The notes under the pieces were generated by a model. It saw only the letters and a list, made by a program, of their open reading frames with translations, did no database searches and was not told the DNA's origin. Both the position numbers and the translations under genes were made by a program. Positions 1 to 7,848 of a stretch of 64,000 nt of DNA are shown here, piece after piece. Positions within the stretch are counted from its first letter, which is position 1; every line of letters begins with the position of its first letter. Origin of the DNA: Rhodanobacteraceae bacterium (GTDB lineage Bacteria > Pseudomonadota > Gammaproteobacteria > Xanthomonadales > SZUA-5); contig JADJPR010000001.1 in the NCBI GenBank assembly GCA_016713135.1, forward strand, positions 525,290-589,289, written 5' to 3'.

Positions 1-683
1 ATCTGCTGCAATCGCTGTTCGGCGCCGCCGCCGCGGTGCTGCTGTACACCACCGCGGACACCCCGGCCGCGACCGCGCTGTACGTGCCCTTCTTCAAGAC
101 CGTCGCGATCCCGCTCGGCGCGGCCTTCATGATCGTCGCCTACTTCTGGATCGTCGGCTTCTCCAACGCGGTCAACCTCACCGATGGTCTGGACGGGCTG
201 GCGATCATGCCGACCGTGCTGGTCGCCGGCGCACTTGGCATTTTCGCCTATGCCTCGGGCCACGCCGAGTTCGCCAAGTACCTCGGCATCCCGCGCATCC
301 CGGGCGCCGGCGAGCTGACCATCGTGTGCGCGGCGCTGGCGGGCGCGGGCCTGGGCTTCCTGTGGTTCAACACCTACCCGGCGCAGGTGTTCATGGGCGA
401 CATCGGCGCGCTCGCCGTCGGCGCCGTGCTCGGCACCATCGCCGTGATCGTGCGCCAGGAACTGGTGCTGGTGATCATGGGCGGCATCTTCGTGCTCGAA
501 ACGCTGTCGGTGATCCTGCAGGTGGCCTCGTTCAAGCTCACCGGCAAGCGCATCTTTCGCATGGCGCCGCTGCACCACCACTTCGAGTTGAAGGGCTGGC
601 CGGAACCGCGCGTGATCGTGCGCTTCTGGATCATCAGCGTGGTGCTGGTGCTGATCGGCCTCGCGACCTTGAAGGTGCGCTGA
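1..683 (+). CDS. mraY: Phospho-N-acetylmuramoyl-pentapeptide transferase MraY (5'-truncated)
   Basis: Makes lipid I by moving phospho-MurNAc-pentapeptide from UDP to undecaprenyl phosphate at the inner membrane. The first complete codon is at position 3. The 226 visible residues are roughly the last two thirds of a normal ~360-residue protein, so the true start lies outside the window. Seen: the Asp-rich motif NLTDGLDGL, the FMGDIGALA motif, the HHHFELKGWPE motif near the C terminus, and several hydrophobic helices. The stop codon overlaps the ATG of ftsW by one base (TGATG). In many gammaproteobacteria murD sits at this point; here it does not. Identity is very secure. Confidence 0.97.
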   Translation, partial: LLQSLFGAAAAVLLYTTADTPAATALYVPFFKTVAIPLGAAFMIVAYFWIVGFSNAVNLTDGLDGLAIMPTVLVAGALGIFAYASGHAEFAKYLGIPRIPGAGELTIVCAALAGAGLGFLWFNTYPAQVFMGDIGALAVGAVLGTIAVIVRQELVLVIMGGIFVLETLSVILQVASFKLTGKRIFRMAPLHHHFELKGWPEPRVIVRFWIISVVLVLIGLATLKVR

Positions 684-1867
684 TGGCTGCCGTCCTGCAA
701 GCCCGCAAACTGCCCGCAGCGCCCAAGGTGGCGCTGGATCCCTGGCTGGCGGTCAGCGCGCTGGCGCTGGCTTCGATCGGGGTGGTCATGGTCTCGTCGA
801 GCTCGATCGCGATCGCCGAAGAGATGCATGTCGGTCCGTTCTACTTCCTGACCAAGCACCTGATCTTCCTGGTGCTGGGCAGCAGCCTCGGATGGATCGC
901 CTACCGCGTGGACCTCGAGTGGCTGAAGCAGTATTCGCAGGTGATGATCCTCGGCGGCTTCGTGCTACTGCTGCTGGTGTTCCTGCCCGGCATAGGCGTG
1001 ACCGTGAAGGGCGCACGCCGCTGGATCAACCTGGGGCTGGCCAATTTCCAGGCGGTCGAGGCGGTCAAGCTGTTCCTGATCGTCTACCTCGCCGGCTACT
1101 TCGTGCGCCACCAGGAAACCCTGCAACACAGCCTGCTCGGCGTGATCAAGCCGCTGGTGGTGGCCGGCGCGCTGATCGGATTGCTGCTGGCGCAGCCGGA
1201 CTTCGGCGGTGCGCTGCTGCTGATGGCGATCGCCGGCGGCATGGTCTGGCTGGCCGGCGGCTCGGCGCGCCACCTGATGGGAATCCTGCTGATCGCGGTG
1301 CCGGTGATGGTGCTCGCGGCACTCGCCGAGCCCTATCGCATGCGCCGGCTGTTCTCCTTCATGGATCCCTGGGCGGATCCCTTCGACGGCGGCTTCCAGC
1401 TGACCCAGGCGCTGATCGCGGTCGGCCGCGGTGAATGGTTCGGCGTGGGCCTGGGTGAATCGGTACAGAAACTGTTTTACCTGCCCGAGGCGCACACCGA
1501 CTTCATCCTCGCGGTGATCGCCGAGGAGCTCGGCTTCGTCGGCATCCTGGTCATCATCGCGCTGTTCGCGGTGTTCACCGGGCGCGCCTTCCAGCTCGGG
1601 ATCGAGGGCTTGCGCCAGGGGCGCGCCTTCGAGGCCTACCTGGGCTATGGCATTGCGCTGTGGTTTGCGATGCAGGCGGCGATCAGCATCGGCGTCAACA
1701 TCGGCGCGCTGCCGACCAAGGGCCTGACCCTGCCGCTGATCAGCTCCGGCGGCTCCAGCGTGATCATGAGCTGCGTCGCCGTCGGCCTGCTGCTGAAGGT
1801 CAGCGCGGCGCTGCGCGAGCCGCGCACCCTGGGTCCGGGCGAAGGCGTCGGCGGGGTGGTCCGATGA
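683..1867 (+). CDS. ftsW: Lipid II polymerase / cell division protein FtsW
   Basis: SEDS-family glycosyltransferase that polymerises septal peptidoglycan with its partner PBP3 (FtsI). The product is 394 residues with about ten hydrophobic segments. The C-terminal family motif NIGALPTKGLTLPLISSGGS is present. The start is the ATG that overlaps the mraY stop; the open frame upstream of it is only mraY read in another frame. The end overlaps murG by four bases (ATGA). Its place between mraY and murG is the usual dcw setting and separates it from the paralogue RodA. Confidence 0.96.
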   Translation: MAAVLQARKLPAAPKVALDPWLAVSALALASIGVVMVSSSSIAIAEEMHVGPFYFLTKHLIFLVLGSSLGWIAYRVDLEWLKQYSQVMILGGFVLLLLVFLPGIGVTVKGARRWINLGLANFQAVEAVKLFLIVYLAGYFVRHQETLQHSLLGVIKPLVVAGALIGLLLAQPDFGGALLLMAIAGGMVWLAGGSARHLMGILLIAVPVMVLAALAEPYRMRRLFSFMDPWADPFDGGFQLTQALIAVGRGEWFGVGLGESVQKLFYLPEAHTDFILAVIAEELGFVGILVIIALFAVFTGRAFQLGIEGLRQGRAFEAYLGYGIALWFAMQAAISIGVNIGALPTKGLTLPLISSGGSSVIMSCVAVGLLLKVSAALREPRTLGPGEGVGGVVR

Positions 1868-2934
1868 GCGCGCCGGTGCTGGTGATGGCGGGTGGCACGG
1901 GCGGGCATGTATTCCCGGGCCTCGCGGTGGCCGCGAGCCTGCGCGAACAGGGCATTCCGGTGGTCTGGCTCGGCGCCGAGGGCGGCATGGAGCAGACCCT
2001 GGTGCCCAAGCACGACCTGCCGTTCGAGGCGATCCGCGTCAGCGGCGTCCGCGGCAAGGGCTGGGCGAAGAAACTGCGCCTGCCGCTGGACCTGGCGCGT
2101 GCCTTCTGGCAGGCGCGCCAGGTGCTCAAGCGCCTGAAGCCGCGCAGCGTGCTGAGCATGGGCGGTTACGCCGCCGGTCCCGGCGGCCTGGCTGCCTGGT
2201 GGCTGCGCCGGCCGCTGGTGGTGCACGAACAAAACAGCATCCCGGGGATGACCAATCGCGCCCTGGCCAGGCTCGCGCAGCGGGTCTACACCGGATTCCC
2301 GACAGCCTTCCCCGGTCGCGGCCAGTGGGTCGGCAATCCGGTGCGCAGCGCCATCGCCAGCCTGCCGCCGCCGGCCGAGCGCATGGCCGGCCGCAGCGGC
2401 CCGCTGAAACTGCTGGTGATCGGCGGCAGCCAGGGCGCCGCGGCGCTCAACCGGCTGCTGCCGCAGGCGCTCGCGCAGATCCCGGCGGACCAGCGCCCGC
2501 AGGTGTGGCACCAGTGCGGCCAGCGACTGTACGACGACGCCTTGCTCGGCTATCGCAAGGCCGGCATCGAGGCGCGTGTGGTGCCCTTCATCGACGACAT
2601 GGCGGCAGCCTACGCCTGGGCCGATATGTGCCTGTGCCGCGCCGGCGCGCTGACCCTGGCGGAGCTGACCGCGGCGGGACTCGGCGCGCTGCTGGTGCCG
2701 TATCCGCACGCGGTGGACGACCACCAGACCGCGAACGCGCGCTGGCTGACCGAGGCGGGCGCCGCCGAGCTGATGCCCGAGGCCACGCTCGACGCGGCGA
2801 CCCTGACCGCCCGCCTGCAGGCGCTCTCCGCCGACCGCGCCCGCCTGCTGGCGATGGCCGAGGCGGCGCGCGCCCAGACGCGCGTGGACGCCGCGGAAAC
2901 GGTAGCGAACGGATGCCTGGAGGTGGCCCGATGA
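1864..2934 (+). CDS. murG: UDP-GlcNAc:lipid I GlcNAc transferase MurG
   Basis: Adds GlcNAc to lipid I to make lipid II on the cytoplasmic face of the membrane. The 356 residues match the usual length. The GT-B N-terminal glycine-rich loop GGTGGHVFPGLA is at residues 10-21, and the acceptor-side motif HEQNSIPGMTNR follows the middle of the N-terminal domain. A second glycine-rich stretch (IGGSQGA) opens the C-terminal UDP-GlcNAc domain. Start and stop are both ATGA overlaps, with ftsW and murC, which points to coupled translation. Confidence 0.97.
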   Translation: MSAPVLVMAGGTGGHVFPGLAVAASLREQGIPVVWLGAEGGMEQTLVPKHDLPFEAIRVSGVRGKGWAKKLRLPLDLARAFWQARQVLKRLKPRSVLSMGGYAAGPGGLAAWWLRRPLVVHEQNSIPGMTNRALARLAQRVYTGFPTAFPGRGQWVGNPVRSAIASLPPPAERMAGRSGPLKLLVIGGSQGAAALNRLLPQALAQIPADQRPQVWHQCGQRLYDDALLGYRKAGIEARVVPFIDDMAAAYAWADMCLCRAGALTLAELTAAGLGALLVPYPHAVDDHQTANARWLTEAGAAELMPEATLDAATLTARLQALSADRARLLAMAEAARAQTRVDAAETVANGCLEVAR

Positions 2935-4376
2935 GCATCGCCGCGCGTTTCCGTCCGGGCCAGGATTCGATGCGCGCCTTCCGTCGCGTGCACTTCATCG
3001 GCATCGGCGGCTCGGGCATGAGCGGCATCGCCGAGGTGATGCACAACCTCGGCTATGCGGTGAGCGGCTCGGACCAGTCGGACACCGGCGTGACCCGGCG
3101 CCTGGCGGATCTGGGCATCCGCGTCTGCCGCGGCCACGCCGACTCGGCGCATGTCGCCGAGGTCGATGTGGTCGTGGTGTCGAGCGCAATCCGCAGCGAC
3201 AACCCCGAGCTGGTCGCCGCCCGCGCGCGGCGCCTGCCGGTGGTGCCGCGCGCCGAGATGCTGGGCGAGCTGATGCGCTTCCGCCGCGGCATCGCGGTCG
3301 CCGGGACCCACGGCAAGACCACCACCACCAGCCTGATCGCCAGCGTGCTTGCGGAAGGCCAGCTCGACCCGACTTTCGTCATCGGCGGACGCCTGAACAG
3401 CGCCGGCACGCACGCGCGCCTCGGCGCCGGCGAGTACCTGGTCGCCGAGGCCGACGAAAGCGACGGCTCCTTCCTGCTGCTGCAACCGGTGATGGCGGTG
3501 GTCACCAACATCGATGCCGACCACCTGGAAAACTTCGGCGGCAGCTTCGCGCGCCTGAAGCAGGCTTTCGACGACTTCCTCCACCGCATGCCCTTCTACG
3601 GCCTCGCCGTGCTGTGCGCCGACGATGCCGAGACCCGCGCGCTGGCAGCGCGCAGCCCGCGCGCGGTGCGCACTTACGGATTCGCCGCGGACGCCGATGT
3701 GCGCGCCTCGGACCTGCGCCAGGAAGGCAACCAGATGCAGTTCCTGCTGCACCTGCCGGACGAGGCGCCGATCGCCGCGACGCTGAATCTGCCGGGCCGC
3801 CACAACGTGCAGAACGCCTGTGCGGCGGCCGCGATCGCGCTCGAGATCGGGGTCGATCCGGGCACCATCGTGCACGGCCTGGCGCGCTTCGGCGGCGTCG
3901 GCCGGCGCTTCTCGATCCACCATGACCTGCCGATCGATGCCGGCAGCGTGATGTTCGTCGACGACTACGGCCATCACCCGCGCGAGCTGCGCGCGGTGAT
4001 CGAGGCTGCGCGCGGGGGCTGGCCGCAGCGGCGCCTGGTGCTGGCTTTCCAGCCGCACCGCTACACCCGTACGCGCGACCTGCTCGACGACTTCGCCGAG
4101 GTCCTGAGCCTGGCCGATGTGGTCGTGCTGAGCGAGGTCTACAGCGCCGGCGAGGCGCCGATCGCCGGCGCCGACGGCCGCGCCCTGGCGCGCGCCGTGC
4201 GCACACGCGGGCGAGTCGACCCGGTGTTCGTGCAGCACCCGCGCGAACTCTGCAATGTGCTGCCGGACCTGCTGCGCGACGGCGACCTGTTGCTGCTGCA
4301 GGGCGCCGGCGACATCGGCGCGGTGGCCACCGAACTCGAACAGCGCGGGCATTTGCGCAGCGGGGGTGCGGCATGA
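2931..4376 (+). CDS. murC: UDP-N-acetylmuramate--L-alanine ligase MurC
   Basis: ATP-dependent ligase that adds the first residue, L-alanine, to UDP-MurNAc in the cytoplasm. The product is 481 residues. The N-terminal Rossmann motif HFIGIGGSGMSG is at about residues 22-33, the ATP loop GTHGKTT at 125-131, and the DDYGHHPRE motif of the C-terminal Mur ligase domain is near residues 344-352. The gene starts in the ATGA overlap with murG and ends in another ATGA whose ATG opens a short bridging frame instead of ddl directly. murB is not in the visible cluster. Confidence 0.97.
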   Translation: MSIAARFRPGQDSMRAFRRVHFIGIGGSGMSGIAEVMHNLGYAVSGSDQSDTGVTRRLADLGIRVCRGHADSAHVAEVDVVVVSSAIRSDNPELVAARARRLPVVPRAEMLGELMRFRRGIAVAGTHGKTTTTSLIASVLAEGQLDPTFVIGGRLNSAGTHARLGAGEYLVAEADESDGSFLLLQPVMAVVTNIDADHLENFGGSFARLKQAFDDFLHRMPFYGLAVLCADDAETRALAARSPRAVRTYGFAADADVRASDLRQEGNQMQFLLHLPDEAPIAATLNLPGRHNVQNACAAAAIALEIGVDPGTIVHGLARFGGVGRRFSIHHDLPIDAGSVMFVDDYGHHPRELRAVIEAARGGWPQRRLVLAFQPHRYTRTRDLLDDFAEVLSLADVVVLSEVYSAGEAPIAGADGRALARAVRTRGRVDPVFVQHPRELCNVLPDLLRDGDLLLLQGAGDIGAVATELEQRGHLRSGGAA

Positions 4377-4579
4377 ACCATCACCTCGAATCCGCGACTG
4401 TGCCGGCGCAATGGTGCGGCGAGTACACGAGCTGTTTGATGTCCGCAAAGGACGCAAAGGACGCAAAGGGAAGCTCTTCTTTGCGAACTTTGCGTTCTTC
4501 GCGGACAACAAGGCTCTTCACACAGGCCTTCGTGGTGCGGACCTTGGGCGATCGCGTCTGCACCGGAGACGCAGCATGA
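4373..4579 (+). CDS. Putative bridging ORF across a hairpin element between murC and ddl
   Basis: A 68-codon frame opens at the ATG overlapping the murC stop and ends at a TGA overlapping the ddl ATG, so both junctions are ATGA. The middle encodes the hairpin at 4441-4506 (a Lys/Asp/Ala-rich then Ser/Arg/Thr-rich stretch) and resembles no protein family I know. It may be a passive frame that lets ribosomes travel from murC to ddl, or chance. The sequence around the two ATGAs is similar (GCGGCATGAACC and GCAGCATGACCC), as if the junction had been duplicated. I do not claim a functional peptide. Confidence 0.3.
   Translation: MNHHLESATVPAQWCGEYTSCLMSAKDAKDAKGSSSLRTLRSSRTTRLFTQAFVVRTLGDRVCTGDAA
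4441..4506. repeat. Intergenic hairpin element, CGCAAAGGA type
   Basis: Left arm 4441-4468 is a tandem run of CGCAAAGGA units. Right arm 4479-4506 is its reverse complement with 24 of 28 positions matching. The loop is 10 bases. It lies wholly between murC and ddl in an otherwise gap-free operon. It shares the tandem-phrase arm design of other elements in this window but not their exact sequence. Confidence 0.75.
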
Positions 4580-5511
4580 CCCGCATCACCGATCCCGCCG
4601 CCTTCGGGCGCGTAGCCGTCGTCATGGGCGGCACCAGTTCCGAGCGCGAGGTCTCGCTCAACAGCGGCGGCAATGTGCTCGATGCGCTGCGCGCGCGCGG
4701 GGTCGATGCAACCCCGGTGGACGGGATTCCGGCGCTGCTGGCACACATCCAGGGCGGTCAGTGCGACCGCGTGTTCAACATCCTGCATGGCCGCGGCGGC
4801 GAGGACGGCGTGCTGCAGGGCGCGTTGGAAGCCTTGCGCATGCCCTACACCGGTTCGGGCGTGCTCGGTTCGGCGCTGACCATGGACAAGGTGCGCACCA
4901 AGCGCGTGTGGCAGGCGCTCGGCATCCCCACGCCGGCCTTCGCGGTGCTCGAGCGCGGCGCAGACGTCGCTGCCGCGGTCGCCGCGGTCGGCCTGCCGGC
5001 GATCGTCAAGCCCTCGCGCGAAGGTTCCAGCGTCGGCGTCACCCGCGTGTTCGCGCAGGCCGACGTTGCCGCCGCGGTGGAACTCGCCCGGCGCTACGAC
5101 GGCGAACTGCTGGTCGAGCAGATGATCGTCGGTCCCGAGCTGACCGTCGGCATCCTCGATGGCCGCGCGCTGCCCAGCATCCGCATCGTCCCGGCGGGCG
5201 AGTTCTACGACTACCACAGCAAGTACATCTCGGACGACACCCGCTACATCTGCCCGGGCCTCGCCGATCCTGCGGAAGCCGAGCTGCGCGCCCTGTGCGA
5301 ACGCGCCTTCGCCGCCGTCGGCTGCGCCGGCTGGGGCCGCATCGACGTGATGCAGGACGCCGCCGGCCGCTTCCACCTGCTGGAGGTCAACACCACCCCG
5401 GGCATGACCAGCCACAGCCTGGTGCCGAAGGCCGCGGCGCAGACCGGCATCGGTTTCGAAGAACTCTGCTGGCGGATCCTGGAGACGAGCTTGCGCGGGG
5501 GTGGGCGATGA
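4576..5511 (+). CDS. ddl: D-alanine--D-alanine ligase
   Basis: ATP-grasp enzyme that makes D-Ala-D-Ala for the peptidoglycan stem peptide. The product is 311 residues. Seen: the N-terminal motif VVMGGTSSEREVS, the HGRGGEDGVLQG motif, the ATP-grasp stretch KPSREGSSVGVT, and the C-terminal metal-binding segment LLEVNTTPGMTSHSLVP. The ATG is preceded by GGAGA at a good distance and overlaps the stop of the bridging frame. The end forms an ATGA at 5508-5511 that opens a second bridging frame towards ftsQ. Confidence 0.96.
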   Translation: MTRITDPAAFGRVAVVMGGTSSEREVSLNSGGNVLDALRARGVDATPVDGIPALLAHIQGGQCDRVFNILHGRGGEDGVLQGALEALRMPYTGSGVLGSALTMDKVRTKRVWQALGIPTPAFAVLERGADVAAAVAAVGLPAIVKPSREGSSVGVTRVFAQADVAAAVELARRYDGELLVEQMIVGPELTVGILDGRALPSIRIVPAGEFYDYHSKYISDDTRYICPGLADPAEAELRALCERAFAAVGCAGWGRIDVMQDAAGRFHLLEVNTTPGMTSHSLVPKAAAQTGIGFEELCWRILETSLRGGGR

Positions 5512-5711
5512 GCCTGATCGTGCTCGCAGCGCGCAAGCGCGAGAAGCAAGGCGGGGCAGGGGGCAGGGGGCGGGGGACCCGCCTCGGAGCACGGTCGCGC
5601 GCTGTCGCGATGGGTACTCGCCAGTCGCCCCAATCGTGCCTTGGGCTCGGTCCCATTCCCCTTGCCCCCTGCCGCGCTTCTCCTTCGTCGCCCCATCGAG
5701 GTGCCCGATGA
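5508..5711 (+). CDS. Putative bridging ORF across a hairpin element between ddl and ftsQ
   Basis: A 67-codon frame starts at the ATG overlapping the ddl stop and ends at the TGA overlapping the ftsQ ATG. It passes through the GGGGCAGGG hairpin and encodes a Gly/Arg-rich then Pro/Ser-rich sequence without family resemblance. The parallel with the frame at 4373-4579 (same layout, similar length, ATGA at both ends) is the reason for listing it. It may only carry ribosomes to ftsQ. The short flank CGATGA is repeated at both ends. Confidence 0.3.
   Translation: MSLIVLAARKREKQGGAGGRGRGTRLGARSRAVAMGTRQSPQSCLGLGPIPLAPCRASPSSPHRGAR
5541..5683. repeat. Intergenic hairpin element, GGGGCAGGG type
   Basis: The left arm (about 5541-5570) reads GAGAAGCAAGGCGGGGCAGG followed by further GGGCAGG units. 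The right arm (about 5657-5683) is its imperfect reverse complement, ending GCGCTTCTCC. The roughly 85-base middle includes the sequence from 5571 to 5656. The same arm type recurs at 50981-51106, and a half copy is at about 58158-58193. Confidence 0.7.
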
Positions 5712-6454
5712 ACCGCCGCACCCTCGTCGCCAGCCTCTCCGCACTCCTCGCGGTGACCGCGCTGCTGGTGCTGGTTGTCGGCGCGTTCGTGGCGCACAAC
5801 GGCGGCACCTTGCTGCCGCTGCGCTGGGTCGATGTCAGCGGACCGTTCGCGCGTGTCAGCGCCGAGCAGATCCGCGCCGCGGTAGGTCCGGCGGCGGCGC
5901 GCGGCTTCCTTGGCGTCGACCTCGCCGAAGTGCGCGCGGCGGCGCTGTCGCTGCCATGGGTGGCCGAGGCCGAGGTGCGCAAGGTGTGGCCGGACACGCT
6001 GGAGATCAGCGTGCGCGAGCGCGAGGTGCTCGGTCGGCTGGGCAGCGACCGTCTGGTCGATGTGAGCGGCAATGTGTTCCAGGCGCGCGGCGCCGGCGAC
6101 ACCCGCGGCCTGCCGCTGCTCGCGGCCGAACCGGCGCAGATGCCGCAGCTGGCGGAGTACTACCGCACCGCGCAGCGCGACATCGAGGCGCACGGCCGAC
6201 AGATCGCCGAAGCCCATCTGTCCCCGCGCGGCGCGCTGGAACTGCGCCTGGCCGACGGCCTTGCGGTGCAGCTCGGCAGCCGCGACCAGCTACCGCGCTG
6301 GCGCCGCTTCATCGCCAGCCTGCCGCGGCTGGCGACGCTGGACCCGCGGCCGATCGCCGCGGTCGACCTGCGCTACACGCATGGCTACGCCGTGCGCTAC
6401 CAGGACCCGGAATCTCCGGCCGATCCCTCCATCGAATCGAGCAACGGCACGTGA
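5708..6454 (+). CDS. ftsQ: Cell division protein FtsQ
   Basis: Bitopic inner-membrane divisome protein that joins FtsB/FtsL. The product is 248 residues: a short Arg-containing cytoplasmic tail, one transmembrane helix at about residues 8-30, a POTRA-like region (VDVSGPFARVSAEQI to VREREV), then the FtsQ beta domain. I chose the ATG at 5708 because upstream sequence is hairpin element and because it overlaps a stop in an ATGA. The end overlaps ftsA in a GTGA. Confidence 0.93.
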   Translation: MNRRTLVASLSALLAVTALLVLVVGAFVAHNGGTLLPLRWVDVSGPFARVSAEQIRAAVGPAAARGFLGVDLAEVRAAALSLPWVAEAEVRKVWPDTLEISVREREVLGRLGSDRLVDVSGNVFQARGAGDTRGLPLLAAEPAQMPQLAEYYRTAQRDIEAHGRQIAEAHLSPRGALELRLADGLAVQLGSRDQLPRWRRFIASLPRLATLDPRPIAAVDLRYTHGYAVRYQDPESPADPSIESSNGT

Positions 6455-7680
6455 CGCGCAAATCCGACAAGACCCTGATCGTCGGCCTCGACATCGGCAC
6501 CTCCAAGGTGGTGGCGATGGTCGGAGAGTACGCGCCGGGCGAGCCGGTCGAGATCATCGGCATGGGCAGCCAGCCCAGCCGTGGCATCAAGCGCGGCGTG
6601 GTGGTGGACATCGAGTCCACCGTGCAGTCGATCCAGCGCGCGGTGGAGGAGGCCGAGCAGATGAGTGGCTGCGAGATCCGCTCGGTCTATGCAGGCATCA
6701 GCGGCAGCCACGTCAAGAGCCTGAACTCGCACGGCATCGTCGCCATCCGCGACAAGGAAGTGACCGATTTCGACGTCGACCGGGTGCTCGACGCGGCGCG
6801 CGCGATGCCGATCCCGGCCGACCAGAAGATCCTGCACGTGCTGCCGCAGGAGTACGTGATCGATGAGCAGGAAGGTATCCGCTACCCGATCGGCATGAGC
6901 GGCGTGCGCCTCGAAGCGCGCGTGCACCTGGTGACCGCGGCCGCCAGCGCGGCGCAGAACATCACCAAGTGCATCGCCCGCTGCGGCCTGGAAGTGGACG
7001 ACCTGATCCTGCAGCCGCTGGCGGCGAGCCACGCGGTGCTCACCGACGATGAGCGCGAGCTCGGCGTGGCGCTGATCGACATCGGCGCCGGCACCACCGA
7101 CATCGTGGTGTTCGCCCAGGGCGCGATCCGCCACACCGCGGTGCTGCCGATTGCCGGCGACCAGGTGACCAACGACATCGCGGTGGCGCTGCGCACGCCG
7201 ACCCAGCACGCCGAGGAGATCAAGCTCAAGTACGCCTGCGCGCTGGCGCACCTGGCGACCGCCGAGGAGAGCATCCAGGTGCCGAGCGTGGGTGACCGCG
7301 CGCCGCGCCGGCTGGCGCGCCAGACCCTGGCCGAGGTGGTCCAGCCGCGCTACGAGGAGTTGTTCTCGCTGGCGCAGGCGGAGCTGCGGCGCAGCGGTTA
7401 CGAGGACTTGATCGCCGCGGGCATCGTGCTCACCGGCGGCGCCTCGCGGATGGACGGCGCGGTCGAACTGGCCGAGGAGATCTTCCACATGCCGGTGCGC
7501 CTGGGGCTGCCGCAGCACGTCAGCGGTCTGGCCGACATCGTCGGCAACCCGATCCATGCGGCTGGCGTGGGCCTGCTGATCTACGGCTCGCAGGTGCGCC
7601 CGCGCGCCAGCGCGCGCCCGGCGGGCGGCGCGCGCAGCCTGCTGCAGCGGATCAAGGCCTTCGTCAGCGGGGAGTTCTGA
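6451..7680 (+). CDS. ftsA: Cell division protein FtsA
   Basis: Actin-like ATPase that ties FtsZ filaments to the membrane. The product is 409 residues, starting at a GTG that overlaps the ftsQ stop (GTGA). Seen: the N-terminal phosphate-1 motif VGLDIGTSKV, the phosphate-2 motif LIDIGAGTTDI, the adenosine motif VLTGGASRM, and an amphipathic C-terminal end (SLLQRIKAFVSGEF) that fits the membrane-targeting helix. Identity is very secure. Confidence 0.97.
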   Translation: MTRKSDKTLIVGLDIGTSKVVAMVGEYAPGEPVEIIGMGSQPSRGIKRGVVVDIESTVQSIQRAVEEAEQMSGCEIRSVYAGISGSHVKSLNSHGIVAIRDKEVTDFDVDRVLDAARAMPIPADQKILHVLPQEYVIDEQEGIRYPIGMSGVRLEARVHLVTAAASAAQNITKCIARCGLEVDDLILQPLAASHAVLTDDERELGVALIDIGAGTTDIVVFAQGAIRHTAVLPIAGDQVTNDIAVALRTPTQHAEEIKLKYACALAHLATAEESIQVPSVGDRAPRRLARQTLAEVVQPRYEELFSLAQAELRRSGYEDLIAAGIVLTGGASRMDGAVELAEEIFHMPVRLGLPQHVSGLADIVGNPIHAAGVGLLIYGSQVRPRASARPAGGARSLLQRIKAFVSGEF

Positions 7681-7848
7681 TGCAGGTGGGTTGAACGGGA
7701 TTTCGCGTCACGCAGGGCTCCCGAAGGAGCCATGCGGGGCGCAGTGGGAGCGACGGGGCAGGGGTTCCCGTCGGGGGAGACCGGAAAGCGCAGGGACGCG
7801 TGGACCGGACACAAAAACTGGCTGGCACACATTGCGAGGGTCAAGAAC
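7681..7848 (+). promoter_or_regulatory. ftsA-ftsZ spacer with a stem-loop
   Basis: The 168-base spacer contains GGCTCCCGAAGGAGCC (7717-7732), a perfect six-base-pair stem, then a second GC-rich inverted stretch (GACGGGG / CCCGTC). No stop codon interrupts the ftsZ frame from 7732 onward. The homology of FtsZ and the GAGGG at 7836-7840 still favour the ATG at 7849. I see no clear promoter. Confidence 0.4.
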
